64,000 nt of DNA from Tetranychus cinnabarinus (taxonomy: Eukaryota > Arthropoda > Arachnida > Trombidiformes > Tetranychidae): assembly GCA_022266195.1 (NCBI GenBank), contig WHVY01000001.1, positions 8,122,001 through 8,186,000 on the forward strand, written 5' to 3'. The notes below the pieces were generated by a model that searched no databases, had not been told where the DNA came from, and saw only the letters and a program-made list of their open reading frames with translations. Shown one piece after another: positions 13,801 to 26,431 of the stretch. The first letter of the stretch is position 1. Each line of letters starts with the position of its first letter. A program made the translations under genes and the position numbers.

Positions 13801-16800
13801 TGTTTTTGCTCAGCCTTTTACTTTGCATCTGCAAATGTCCAATCAATTAATTAATTTGAGTTAATCATGATTAATAAATTTATCGTTCATTAATCTTTCC
13901 CAATAACAGGGAAAAACGGAAAAATTTGTTCAACTTTTAGTTTCTCTTTTCCTTTTTCAGTCAATTAATGTTTAGATGGAAATAGAAAGGTTTAGTGAAA
14001 TGATGAAAAATTATGATTAAGATGATGATAGTACAGTCAATTTGAATGGCTCTCGGGACTTTGTTTCATCAAATTTTGTCACTCATTAATGTTCATCTTT
14101 TCGATGATTTTCATTATGCTAATTTTCAAATGCTATTAACTTATTATTCTGGTTTATTTTCAAAATTGAGGTCAATTTGGTTCAGTTGTGGCTTCATATT
14201 TTACCTTCCTTCGCTGGATCTTCTGGATAAACACTTTTACCAGCATTTCAATGATTGTCTTTCTCATGGTTCCCGAGGTAAAAACTTTTATGTTTTGGTT
14301 TTCCATTCAATTTCCAACTCAAAATGAGTGAAATGATAGCAAAAGTTGTTCGTTGAAATTTGATTGTAACGCTGGTTAACAAGAATTAACTACACCTGAA
14401 AGCCCGTTTAAAAGTCAGAAACGATTTAAATGAGCAAAGCTATCGTCAAAAGAGAAACGGTCGAGTTGAGCTGTGTAGCAAGCCTTATTTCGACTTCCTC
14501 GAGTCTACTTAAGAACTATTTTGGGACTCAGTATTTGTGTCTCCGACCTATCAAGTCTCAAATCTTGACTCTACGTGACAATTTTCCGCACTTACAATAA
14601 CTTTCTTTCCTTTAATGAAATAAACAGTTTTATTGAATTCATCAGGCTTTAAACATTCTATATTTGGGCGGTCAAAAAGTCTGTGATTTATTAATAGAAA
14701 CGAGAAGATTTTATCTTCGGGGAAAAAATTTGACTTTTCTCTCGAGCTTGTTTAAAATTCATTTACAGTGATAGTTTAATTAGTGTTACAATCAATTTTC
14801 AACTAAATATTGCCGATTGTTTTGTTCTTGTACTCATGTTGACCATTAAAATTGATTAAACAGATACTTCGAAGCAATAAGGATCCAACTCAGATGAGAA
14901 AGTTTGAAGATGCCAATAAAAATTTAACCTTTAAAGAGATGATTAACACTGCTTGGAATTTTGATGTAAGATTATACCTTGAAATTGAACGCAAGCGAAA
15001 AATAAACTTGGTTCATCTTTTTTTCAGGGCTATTTAAAATATTCGCCAATTTTCTATGGTTATTATGATAACGAAGAGACAACAAGCATTGGTGAGTTTT
15101 TACAAGAAAACAAGAAATTAGAAAGTGTTTCGAGAAAATGGAAAGTTGATCAATTTTTGTTACTTTACAGGTTATCGTTTGCCTTTGGTTTATTTTGGTG
15201 TTTGCCTTTTACTTTATGCCTTTAGCTTCTTCTGTATTCTTCACAAGTAAGTTAACCATCAGCTGCAAGCGAAAACAATCAACTCAATCTTTTAATGGAA
15301 TGAATATTAGAATGACTCAGAATGCTCGAAATAATCGGATTGGATCAAAAGATGATGAATATGTGTTTACATGGAAACTTTTTACAGGTAACGTCAACGG
15401 TCCCTGTTCTGTCAATCAACTTTTCTGTGCTTCGAGTTTTAATTGGTCTTCAGATGTTTGCCATTTTAAACGCTTTTGTGACCATAAATAGGGAAATGTG
15501 CCAAAGTAAACTAAATGATTAACTGTCAAGTTATGAATAGCTAATGAGATTCTCATTTTTTAGATCAATTTAAAGATCGATTTGGGATTAATTTAAATTA
15601 TAAACTTTATTCAAACAGTCAGTCACGATATGCAAAATCAGTCATGAAAGTCGAATGGAAAAGTCCAGAGTCTATCATGAAAGGAAAAGATTTAAAAAAG
15701 TAAAATGCAAAAAATGATTCTCCAATTGCAAAGACATCATTAAATTCAATCTAATTTCAATATTTAAACCTTCAATATCTAAACAATTTTAATTTAGTTA
15801 AGATCTTTCAAGAAAAGCCTGAAAATTATTAAATTTTAAACGATGAGAAAATAAAATTGACTTTATTTTTAAGGTTGGGATTTCATGATTGGAAACAGTG
15901 AAACTGCTTACAACAAAGTAGCATCCATTGTAATGGGATTCAAAGAGGTGATATTGGAAGAGAAGGAGAAGAAAAAGGAAGAAAAAAATTGGAAAATGAT
16001 CGTTCGAAGAGTAATTGCAAACATTTTGTGAGTCATCGAATCGAAGATGAAAAAATGGATAAAATTTTTTCTCTAATTTTCTCGCTCTTTGATCATTCTT
16101 TTCAGAGTTTTACTGTTGCTCATTTCATCTGCTTATGCTGTTGTTTTTGTTGTTCAACGTTCATTGAAATTACCAGAGAATCCAGGATTTATTCGAGAAA
16201 ATGAAGTCACCATTGTTATCAGTGGAATCCAAACAGTTTATCCAAACCTTTTCAACATCATCGCAGCTCTAGAAGATTATCATCCAAGAATTGCACTCAG
16301 ATGGCAATTAGCAAGGTAACCAATTGAGTCGATGGACAAGCTATCAACTGAATTTCAAAAATTGTCTGAAGTTTCCTGATTAATAAGCATTGAATAATGA
16401 AGAGACAAAAAATTCATTTTCTTTGCTGTTGATAAATTCTGGTTGAGATAATAATTTTGATGGGTTTGTTTCACTAATTAAGGCTCGTTAGTAAATCTCT
16501 ATTATAGTTGTTAGTTTATTGCTGTTATTGTTATCAATAATAATGCTAACAGGGAGTCAACCCCAGTTTTTATCCAACTTTTTTCTTCTCTTGTGCTTTA
16601 ATCATTTTGATAGTGATACAAGTATTTGAACATGTTAAATTAGTTTTAACTCTAATCATCATAAATGTCTATGTTAACTGTTAATATTAATTAGAATCAA
16701 ACATTTTTCATTCAATCCATTTAGCTTTTACTTTTAATGAATCAACAAAATTATTCATTTTTTTCTCTCTTCTCTTCATTTCTTATTCAGAATTTTGGTC

Positions 16801-19800
16801 CTCAACTTGCTTAATTTGTATGCTTTTTTACTTGCAACTTTTGATAAAATTGATGAAATGGTAAGTTTATAATTAATGTCTTGATTGTTCAATTAAATCA
16901 TTTTGTTTGACAATTATTTTGATACTTTTTACGAGTGACATCTATTGGAGTGTAAAGAGACTGTTGCTTGTTTACTTTTTTCTTTCATTTTTAACTGTTC
17001 TTTTATTTTGTTCATCAATCAATTTTGATATTTTGATTATTATTGACAGTCTATTTATTGTTTAATTTTACAATCATTAGTTTATTTTGTGCTTTATTTG
17101 TATCAGTGAATTTACTCATTTTATTTGTCTCGTTTGTTTTGTTTGCTTTTTTCTCAATGTCTGCTTCTCAAGTACAGTTGATTAGTTGAGATGGTAATGT
17201 TGATCAATGGAACATTTGTCAAGTTAATTCCTTTAATTGAACTGCTGTAAAGTTTGTTTCACTTGATAAATAGGGATAAGATGTCAGAATCATTTCAGGA
17301 TAAAATACCATTAATTTCTTAATCTCCTTTCACTTCTACAATTATTCTGACTTCTTTAAAGCTCTAAGTGATTCAATAGAAGGTCTACATTTATCCTCAT
17401 CGTTTTTAAATCTCTTCACAAGACTTCATCTAATCATCTCTTAGCCTCTCTTCATTGTGTCCAGTATTAATACAAACTGCTCTGTTTACCATCTAATTAC
17501 ACTCTTGGTTACTAAAGGTTTGGTTTAATTTACTCAAAATAATTGAAAATTGACCAGTATTGACATTGTATCAACTCGATTCCATCACCAAAGTGAACCA
17601 AATAAATGGTTACCAATTTCATTTCACCGTCCAATACATCAATATGGATATTTTCAATGTTGGCTGTTGGGCTGAGACAAAAGGTGTTTAAAAGTATAAA
17701 ATTGGCCTGAGCAATGTGAAATATCAAAGAAACTAAACAGTGATATCAATGGTTATATTAATAATGATAATTTATTTCATGCGGGGAACGAAAATTACAT
17801 TTATTCATTGGTTTCTGGAGCTGTTTCTATTGATGAATTGCAGTTTGTTTGACTATATGTTGTATTATTATTGTTACATGGAGTTAAACCTTGACAGAAG
17901 GGCGTAATAACAATTGCTGTTTGAAATATTAAGGATTGGCAGAAATAGGAAGAAGATGGAGACGAGGAAAGAAGACAAGAAGATGGGGATTAAGAAGAGG
18001 AAAAGAGGATGACTTTGGGCCAAGAAGTTTCAGGATAAGAAGGAGTTACCCTGAAATTATCCGTTTATCATTAAAGCAGCATTTGCATTGAGCCATTATA
18101 AATCATTGTACTGTCACGAGCAAGAGAAAAAAAAGAGTTACAAGGTTGGATGAAAATCGGAGTCAGATTCAACAGTATCTAAGATGAAGATGTGAAGATG
18201 AAGATGACAAAGCTTCAGGATAAAGGCTTTTTATAAGGTGAAAGGAAAGGGTAGAAAGAAATCAATTTAAACGTTTTTACTTGTTTCGGATGTTGGTTAA
18301 ACTTTTTCTGATTCCTCTGAGATTCTAATTATTTCAACTGTAAAGATCATTTATAATGAGATGAATTCTCAATCTGTTTTCTTCTCCTTTTTTCCCTTTG
18401 CTTTCTTTCATTCTCTCATAATCTTCATGATCACCAGTGAATTAATCTGTTTTTTTCTCATCTTTCTATTCTAGTCTGAGAAACTATTGAATTACAAGAA
18501 GCTGATAAAGGGCAATGTAACTGCTTTACGGTTAAGCACAACAATAGCACCAAACATTGAAAGTGATACTATTACATTGAGAGTCATCGATTCGTTGAAA
18601 CCTCGAGAGAATGGTACAATTAAACGTAATCGTCGTCAACCTCATGAAGGTCGACTTTACCCTCCAGGTAATGATAGTATCAAAATTGAACGAGAAATCA
18701 AAAATAACATGCTCCTTCCATTATTTATTGGCATTATGTATTACTTGCTTGCAGCAACCTACTCAAATATAAATTTAGTTTTACATTTTCTCTTTTTTTC
18801 CCTTATATCACATATTTTGACAATCTTTTGGGTTCTCATTTTATTCCTTATTGTTTATTGATTTACCTTTATGCGTCTGGAATTTATTTTTCTCATTTCT
18901 TCTTTTAAAATTATCCATAATTTGAAACGGATATTAATATTGATTCAAAGGATTGAGTATCAATATCAGTATCTTTGGATCGATCACATGTTATGCAATG
19001 CATTTTTTGTGTTTAATAAGCATTGTTTAGTCTTTTTTAATTTTTATTTGATTGTTTTGGAGAGGTTTAATTATGATTCTATTTCAACATTTATTTTATA
19101 TTCCGTTCATTCACATTTACTTTATTCTTCTTTGTTTTAAGCAGAGGATTTTAAAATAACGCGAGGAGATGTCGAGTTTATTATGACTACTGAATCAACC
19201 ACATATGATCCTTATGCGAGAAATGATTTAGATGGCGAGGAACCAATTGATGGTCGCTACTTATCAGGGTAAGTTTATCCTTAATTGAGGATCTTGTTTC
19301 GGTATGAACATCTCAATGATCGGTTAATTAATGTAAAAAGTGTTGCATTGTTATCATTTATCAATTAATGAATGTATATTTTCCTATTTTTTCAGGTTTA
19401 CTTCTCCGCCAACATCTACTACACTTGGCAATTCATCTAATGGAGATCCTGGTGGAGGTAGTACTTTAGATCCTGACTCTGAAAATGGTACAATAACGAT
19501 AACATTAGAAGAGACTGAGTCAACTGCGCCATCGAATGGGTCTGATGACAGTCTAAGTGTAACGACCCCAAGTGCATTTAGTGTCAAACAATCTACTATG
19601 AAAGGTTATTCTTCATCTAGACCATCTCAGTGGATTAATGGCTCATTTGTCACAGATAGCTTGCCAACATCAACACCTTCAAGCCGTACCAATAAGAGTA
19701 CTCGACCCGTCACTAGTCGTCCTTCAACCAAAGGAGTAACTAGACTACCAACAACGAAGGTGACGGTTTCATCGACCGTAAAACAATCAGGCTCAGCTTC

Positions 19801-21275
19801 AGGAACAACAACAGTTCGACCTTATTTTGAAACAACAACTCAATGCTTACCTGAGACAACCACCATATTTACTTATACAGCAGATGAGATACTGCAATTA
19901 TCGGAAACTGAACGAACATCTCTTCGCGATTTATGTTGGGAAACAATGTTTGGTCAAGAGTTGGCTAAAATTTTGGTTGCTGATACATTACTGGGAATTG
20001 TTATCACCATTGTTGCCGATTATGGAAGAGCCTTGTTTGTTAGGTAAATTTTAAGAGAAACGTTTTTTTACAATCGCACAGTAATTGTCTTGTAAATCTC
20101 AACTACAATTAAATGTATTTCTCTATCATTTAGATATTGCAACGACTGTAGCTGTATTTTTTGGGATTTGGAGACACAGTTTCCTGGCTATTCTGACTTT
20201 CAAATCGCAGAAAATATTCTCTCACTTGTTAATAATCAAGCTAATATTTGGTAAGTCTATCGATGAAAAAAAGAGTTTCGACCATTCTTTAAATACTGTA
20301 TGTTATTGAAGTCTGATTTTATCCAATTTAATGTTAAATGCACCATTTTCTCGTCATCTTTAGGCTAGGCATGTTTTTCTCACCTGGTTTGCCTGGAATT
20401 AATACAATTAGATTATGTATATTAATGTATTTACAATCTTGGGCTGTTTTGACCTCAAATATACCTCATGAAACTGTCTTCAAAGTAAGTAGAGAAAAAC
20501 AAAATTTACTTGATTAAAATCTATAATCATATTCCTTTTTATTATATCAACAACTTAATCTTGTCCAGTCTAATCCTTACTTTGTTTCTTATTTCACAGG
20601 CTTCAGGGAACAATAATTTTTATTATGCTATTCTTTTATCCATGTTATTCATCTGTATTCTTCCTGTTGGTTATGCAGTTGTTTGGCTTGAACCTTCATG
20701 GCATTGTGGACCTTTCAGGTTAAATATTATCTCAAGAAAACTTATAAATCTATAACATTTCTTGAGTTCTCCTTAATGTTTTTGTCTCCATCTATTGTTT
20801 TTGTTTCTCTCTATTCTATTTTTGATGCATTTTGACCTCTTTCATCTCTTTTTGATTCAACAGTGGCTATCATCGTGTTTATCATGTACTTACCAAATAT
20901 CTCGAGAAAACGTTGCCTGATCGAGTAAACAAAATAATTGACTATCTTACGTCACCTGGAGCAGTTATACCTTTGATTCTGCTAATGATTTTGATTATTT
21001 ACTATTTAATGTCTTCGGTTGGATCACTTCGGGAAGCTAACAATGATTTAAAATCACAATTGAGAAAAGAGAAAGATCTTCAAGAAGAGGAGGATGAAGC
21101 TGCCGCTGCTGCTGCAATTGGTGCCACAGTAGGTCAAGATGTAGCTGGTAACTGTCCACAAATAATAAATACAATGGATGGCATATTAACGCCAGGAATG
21201 GAAAAGAAACATGTACGAATTAATGACGATATTGGCAATGATTCTGATGTAGCCAAATTATTGGATTCCAGCTGA
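10844..21275 (+). CDS. Tmc: Transmembrane channel-like (TMC) protein, 20 exons, 1177 aa
   Basis: TMC proteins are multi-pass membrane proteins; TMC1/2 form the hair-cell mechanotransduction pore and arthropod and nematode members act in mechanosensation. Exons by GT-AG sites: 10844-11352, 11408-11527, 11776-11899, 13176-13280, 13352-13433, 14171-14277, 14864-14965, 15028-15091, 15171-15246, 15311-15387, 15874-16027, 16106-16315, 16791-16860, 18475-18667, 19145-19268, 19396-20043, 20134-20250, 20364-20484, 20600-20718, 20864-21275. They sum to 3534 nt with no phase conflict. The start is ACCATGG. Family marks are WPMHRKLK, LTPWEMRIKKIES, VVASYFTFLRW, WKLFTGWDFMIGN, LCWETMFGQELAKILVAD, FPGYSDFQIAENILSLVNNQ and GMFFSPGLPGIN. 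The N-terminus is acidic and Ser/Pro-rich and presumably cytoplasmic. Exon 16 carries a Ser/Thr-rich, probably extracellular insert (about residues 706-870). The C-terminus has a Glu/Ala coiled segment. The 1.6-kb intron 13 is the longest but one. Confidence 0.95.
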
Positions 21276-21313
21276 TAATCAAACCAATTTTTATATCAAC
21301 TTTTTATTATAAA

Positions 21314-21319
21314 AATAAA
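21314..21319 (+). promoter_or_regulatory. Putative poly(A) signal of the Tmc gene
   Basis: AATAAA lies 39 bp after the Tmc stop codon, in an AT-rich 3' region. The remaining intergenic sequence to the convergent CRAL-TRIO gene (about 350 bp) shows nothing else I recognise. Confidence 0.5.
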
Positions 21320-21664
21320 TGGTAATTTAATCTTGAGTATCTCTTACGTCTTATCGACGTTATTTTTCTATTAACAAGAAGAAATGATCAAAATCGTCAA
21401 ATGTTCACCCTCGAGTTTATATTGGTACAAGACCTCATTTTAAAATTTGATGGCTTGCATGATATTTCAAAATAGCCACAACCAAGGTTTCTTCAACCTA
21501 AAATCCGAACTGAATTTGTCGTTTTGATTAAGCAGATTAAACCAAATTTTGTCTTAGATTATGATTTCGTTATTTATTATTTTCTCATTTTAATTTACAG
21601 CTTATTTAAATAATTCAAGAGCCAGCAACTTGATCAAGATGATGATTACCATGAAGCACACTTT

Positions 21665-22495
21665 TCAATTAGCACATTCAGGATTATTCAAGTTTTCCCT
21701 TAAACCAATATTTTCATCAAAGTAACGTTGAATCGATTCAATCTCAGATTTATCAAATTTCTGAGTCTCTGCAAATGAAGAAAAAGATGGACACTGTTGA
21801 AGAGTTGGAGTATCAATGGTTGTTATCTTTCCACCCATATAATCAGGGAAATTGTCCAGTGAAATAAGACTCTCTAATTGAGAAGCTGACATGAATTTGA
21901 CATGATCACGGAGATGTTTGGGGAAAAAGTAGCGAGCAGCTCTACAAAAGAAAGCGAAAGTCGAACTCATCTCAAGGAAGACAATGTACTCAATCCAAGG
22001 TGGATACTGATTGAGCCCAATATGAACCAACTCTTTAAGAGCATTTATATCTATACTTGGATTACGGCAGTCATAAATAACAGCTGGCTTAATTTCATCG
22101 GCAAGGGTTCGATTGCGAACCACTTCCAATGAATAAGTGAAATATTTCAAGAGCAACGATCTTGGTCCTAGCGGAACTTTCAATCTCATCCACATCAATG
22201 GATGGCCGTCAAGATCACTTCCTTGATGATAGAGCCAACCAAGGCGGAAAACTTCAGCTGGAAAATCTGTGGCTTTCAAATCATTGATGTGCTCCTTTTT
22301 ACGCCATTGGCAGTGTTTCACTAATGTTTCCAGAGCTTTCGATAAAGATGAATTTGTCTCGAGGAAAGATATGCATGGTATATCAGATGACTTAACCAAT
22401 TTAATATCTCGAGCATCAAATTGGTCTTCATCTGAACAATCAAGAAATGCTTTACGGAGTTTTTCAATAGACTTTTTAAGATCACTTGGTTCCAT
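21665..22495 (-). CDS. CRAL-TRIO/Sec14 domain protein, similar to the MOSPD2 N-terminus
   Basis: The 276-aa product from ATG 22495 contains a CRAL-TRIO N-like helix region, then the lipid-binding fold: FRLGWLYHQGSDLDGHPLMW, AVIYDCRNPSIDINALKEL, YIVFLEMSS, LRDHVKFMSASQLESLI and FPDYMGG. The order and wording resemble the CRAL-TRIO part of motile sperm domain-containing protein 2. No MSP domain and no C-terminal membrane segment follow before the stop, so it is a short family member, likely a cytosolic or peripheral lipid-transfer protein (inference). The frame stays open upstream to about 22549, and TTGCCATTGCAG just before 22536 could be a splice acceptor, so a 5' exon is possible. The coding part has no intron, unlike its neighbours. 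Confidence 0.8.
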   Translation of the reverse strand: MEPSDLKKSIEKLRKAFLDCSDEDQFDARDIKLVKSSDIPCISFLETNSSLSKALETLVKHCQWRKKEHINDLKATDFPAEVFRLGWLYHQGSDLDGHPLMWMRLKVPLGPRSLLLKYFTYSLEVVRNRTLADEIKPAVIYDCRNPSIDINALKELVHIGLNQYPPWIEYIVFLEMSSTFAFFCRAARYFFPKHLRDHVKFMSASQLESLISLDNFPDYMGGKITTIDTPTLQQCPSFSSFAETQKFDKSEIESIQRYFDENIGLRENLNNPECAN

Positions 22496-24117
22496 GTTGA
22501 AAGCGTCCAAGGCACACAAAGTATCACAAGTATCCAACTGCAATGGCAAATCTTTTAAAAATGACTTTTCTGTTCACAAATTAACATACAATAACACGAT
22601 AATTTAACTTTTAAAATCAATCTTCAATATTTTCCTTCAGACTCAATCAAGTAAAGGCGCTACAGAAAAAGGAAAATGTTTAAATGAAAAAATTAAGAGG
22701 ACGCAGCCAGAAGGAGAGAGTTGAAAGTGTCCACTCTAAGACTGGACCTTTGAAATTCAATGAATAGTGAACAGACTTGTTTTGTACTAAAAAAGATTAA
22801 CGATTGGATGACAAGTGTGCTATTGAAGTAAGATGTTAGTAATGATGTACCATGATTACTGCTTGAACGATCATGGAAAGTGATTGAAATGGAATTAGTC
22901 AAGTGCGTAAACAAATTATCAAGAGAATTAAACCCGAAAACAGGTCATTAATGCATGAACACTATCACTTTTTAAACTCATCATTTGCCAAATCAGTTTC
23001 CGATAAATTATCCGGATTAATTACCAACAGCTATCATGCTAACCAGTATTTAATGGTAGATTATTTAAACACTTCAAGTATTAAATTTTAAAAACTGAAA
23101 GAGTCATTTATTTTTCCATTTAACTTTTTCCAGGCTCTTACTTCAGGTCATATCGGTTAATGTATGAAGCTTAAACTTGATAATGACTACAGCTGAAAAT
23201 TAACCTTAAAGGTCAAGTTAATTAAGTTTTACTCGAAAAGTTAATCAAACGGTATTATTTATTTAAATTCATGTTAAGGTCATTAGCATTATTTATCAAT
23301 CAAAATTGAAAAGCTTGGCTCTCATTACGTTTTTTATTGGTTACTAATGGGTAATAGCATTTCAATTTTGCTTATCGTTCTAGTGATTTTTTGATACACT
23401 CCAAGAAAATAAGTTAGTATTGTTTGGTTGAAATTAATTTTATAGTTGATTGAATGAGTATGAAATGTGTGAGTCTTGGTTCTTCTAAACATGTACTCTC
23501 AGGTCACAGATATCAACTTTTCTGATTATTTAGATAATTCCTAAACATCAGATGACTATTTATACAGTACACAATGTTATGATAGTGAGGTATAATTAAT
23601 GTTGAAATGTAGAAAAAATGATTTCCTAATTGTCACAGTTTTCTGGTTCTCATTAAAGATTGGTAAGGATTCGTCTTCTTTCAATAAAGTCCATAAGTGT
23701 TTTCAAGTGTTAAGAGATAACATGTCGGTAAAGTGTGAATATACTCAGACTGAGTATCAGGAAGAAAGACCATTTAGTTGCACGGTAAACGAAACAAATA
23801 CTGCAAAAGATGGAATAAAAAAAAGGATTAGAAGAAAATTAAACGGCAAATTGAATTGAATAGACTTTAAAATTACGGCAATCAGCATATGGACTAATTT
23901 TTTGACGTAAAATATGATAGGCTGACATGATATTTATACCAGGAAACTGATATGGCTGGACATAAATCAACACATCTCATTTCCTCCTTTGATCAGCAAT
24001 TGAAAAGGCACTCAAACTAGCAATTGCCTTTGCATAAAGGTTGAAAAATTTGTACAGCTTCACCATTAAAGGCCAGTCAAGCTATCAGCTGAGCCAATTA
24101 TACTTTAGTAAGTAATA
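22496..24117. other. Intergenic stretch between CRAL-TRIO gene and acyl-CoA reductase
   Basis: Only short open frames are present (for example 22903-23091 and 23599-23859), without domain motifs or convincing splice partners. The right part is the 3' flank of the reductase gene. Promoter and 5' non-coding exons of the CRAL-TRIO gene may lie at the left, but I see no decisive signal. Confidence 0.5.
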
Positions 24118-26431
24118 TTAGTAATATAATAGTTCGTATACATACAGTTTGGATCTATTTCTGCTGGCTTCGATATTGGCTTCATCATCACCAAGGAAAT
24201 ATTTCCTGAATCCAAAGTATGTGCACCTGATTTGCCTTATAAAATTTAAATTTCGTAGATCACAAGGAAATACTCGTTTGTCTTCAGGGGACAAACTCTC
24301 CACGAGCTTAAGGTAGTTTCCAGTCTTGATTTCATATTGATGAGAAGCGAAAAAAACAATGTGATCCAATCCTTCATTTAATTTACAAGCATACTTGTAT
24401 AAACTAGCAAATAGGTAAAGAAAGGTTAGGTTACATGAATTGGTAAAAAATAGATTGTATTGGGTTTAATAAATACTTACATTTTTTTATAGCCTAAAAG
24501 TGTGAATATAAGGTCAAGGAAAAGCGCAAAAAGGGTATGGTAAATAAATTTTTGAACTGGAAAAAGGATGGACGCCTTCTTTATCTTAGGAGGCACAATC
24601 AAGGGCCTGAGCTGCTTTGAACTTGGATATTTGACAGCAAATTCACGGGCAACACTAAAAAATCGCCCAAAAGTCCAGTCAGGATGGAATGGTCCAGTTG
24701 AAAAGTTGATTACCTTTAATTTATTTGGGCTATTGATAAGGCCATGGGAAAATAAAATTAGAAAGTTAATACTCTATCATCATAAAGAAATTTTGGTCAT
24801 TGAAATGTAAAAGCTATTTACCTTTTTTCAACCATATACCAAGCACTGGCAATGGTTAAGTTAGCACATTGATCAACTGGTACCATCTCAAAACGGGTCC
24901 AATAATTCCAATTGACAGTCTGAAGAAGTCCAGTTGTTGCAGAGATGGTTATTCCTTGGATACCTTGTAAGGTATCACCCCAGCCTGGAGCTGGCTCTTG
25001 AACAGCTACAAACACAATTGATGGACGGATAATGGCGGTGGGAATGTCACCCATCTCTTGCAAAACAAGATCCTCGGCCAGAGCTTTTGTCAAAGTATAA
25101 GAATTTGGAAATTTAGCTACCATTTCTTTTAGCTTATCATTCAGTTCCAAGTAATCGCCGCTATATTAAAGAGTGGAAATAAAAAAACAATTTATATTTG
25201 CATTAGTAAACAAAGGCAATGTAACAAAAAAACCTACTTATTGAACTTATGACTTGTTAGCTAACGAGCTTGAGCTCACAGTAGCTTTCCATAACACAAT
25301 AAAATCTCGTTTTATTGTATTTTAACTCAAACTGATTTTGGAAATAAATTATTCTTGAAAGATTAAAATATATAATTATTGAAGATTTTTTCAATGGTTA
25401 GTTACCTCAAACATTTCTTCATTTCTTTGTATCCAAAGTCTAATGGTTTAAGATCATCCTCTATGACTGTTTGGTGACCAGCTGAATACAAGGATGATAA
25501 ATGAACAAAGCTTTGAATGTTATCAAAATTTCGACATATTCTGATCAGGTTTGCTGTTCCCTCAACATTTTGAACATAATTTGTCCTAGAACACAAGATT
25601 AAAGGTTAGTATTAGCTAATTATTAGCTTTCACTATTTTTTTGTTGCGAGTTGTTCAACTTACGATAAATCAACATTGAATCTGACCTCAGCAGCAGAAT
25701 GGAATACGATGGAAACTTCTTTTTTTAAGACATCAAGCTCTGATTGTCTGATTCCCAGTCCAATATGAGTCAGATCACCTTTAACTGGTATAACACGGTC
25801 CGTATAGCTTACATTGGCATTTTTATCTACTGTGAAAGGTAATCTGGATAATAATTTGCTTGTCCGTTGCTTGTAATTGACACCATTCTTGTCTCTAATT
25901 AAGACGTAAACTTTTTTCACTCTTGTGCTTTTAATAAGCTTGGCTACAAGGACCTAATATGGAATCAAATAATTTGGAGAAGACAATTTAACCAGATTCA
26001 GTCAAACTATTGCAGATTGAATAGAACAAGAAATTGCAAGAACCAGATGAAAACCTAACTAGCTATCAATCAGATTAATTGTGCCAAGAAAGCGTTTATC
26101 ATGACAGTATCAATTCTCGTAATATTTGGTTAGCTGTTGAATCAGTTATGAACTGTTGAGCAAAAACATTAGATACATTTGAGGTTGATTGATTTATTAC
26201 AACTGACATATCATTACTTTACCTAATTATCTATCAGCCAGCAAAGTCTCAAAAATTCTACAGGATTCAAATTCAATTCAAAAGTACAATCGGTTATTGT
26301 ACATTGTATCTCCTTTGATAAGGTCAAAATTTAAAGAATGAATCATATTTACTTACTTTACCGAGGAATCCAGAAAATCCTGTAACAAGAACACATTTTC
26401 CTTCAAAAAATGTCGATATGGGCGAATCCAT
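24118..26431 (-). CDS. Fatty acyl-CoA reductase (FAR), six exons, 472 aa
   Basis: FARs reduce fatty acyl-CoA to fatty alcohol with NADPH, on ER or peroxisomal membranes, feeding wax, cuticular lipid and ether-lipid synthesis. Exons in order: 26357-26431, 25664-25953, 25406-25585, 24822-25160, 24481-24729, 24118-24403; the total of 1419 nt keeps phase throughout. The NADPH motif VTGFSGFLGK is in exon 1. VYVLIRDKNG, IVFHSAAEVRFN and FVHLSSLYSAG follow in exons 2-3. The catalytic YxxxK is seen as SYTLTKALAE, followed by AIIRPSIV and EPAPGWGDT. A hydrophobic segment near LFALFLDLIFTLLGYKK precedes the C-terminal sterile domain, with RCTYFGFRKYFLGDD near the end. The length is close to the usual 500 residues. 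The start ATG at 26431 leads directly into the motif expected near the N-terminus. Which lipid it makes cannot be read from the sequence. Confidence 0.95.

Noticed and set aside
15247..15263. A 17-bp intron (GTAAGT...ATCAG) in the TMC gene
   Set aside because: It is too short to be spliced. Using the AG at 15310 gives a 64-bp intron and a junction that fits the family (HK-MTQNAR).
18487..19140. Open frames at 18668-18861 and 18871-19140 as additional exons
   Set aside because: They are hydrophobic AT-rich intron sequence between TMC exons 14 and 15. The phase and family alignment join 18667 directly to 19145.
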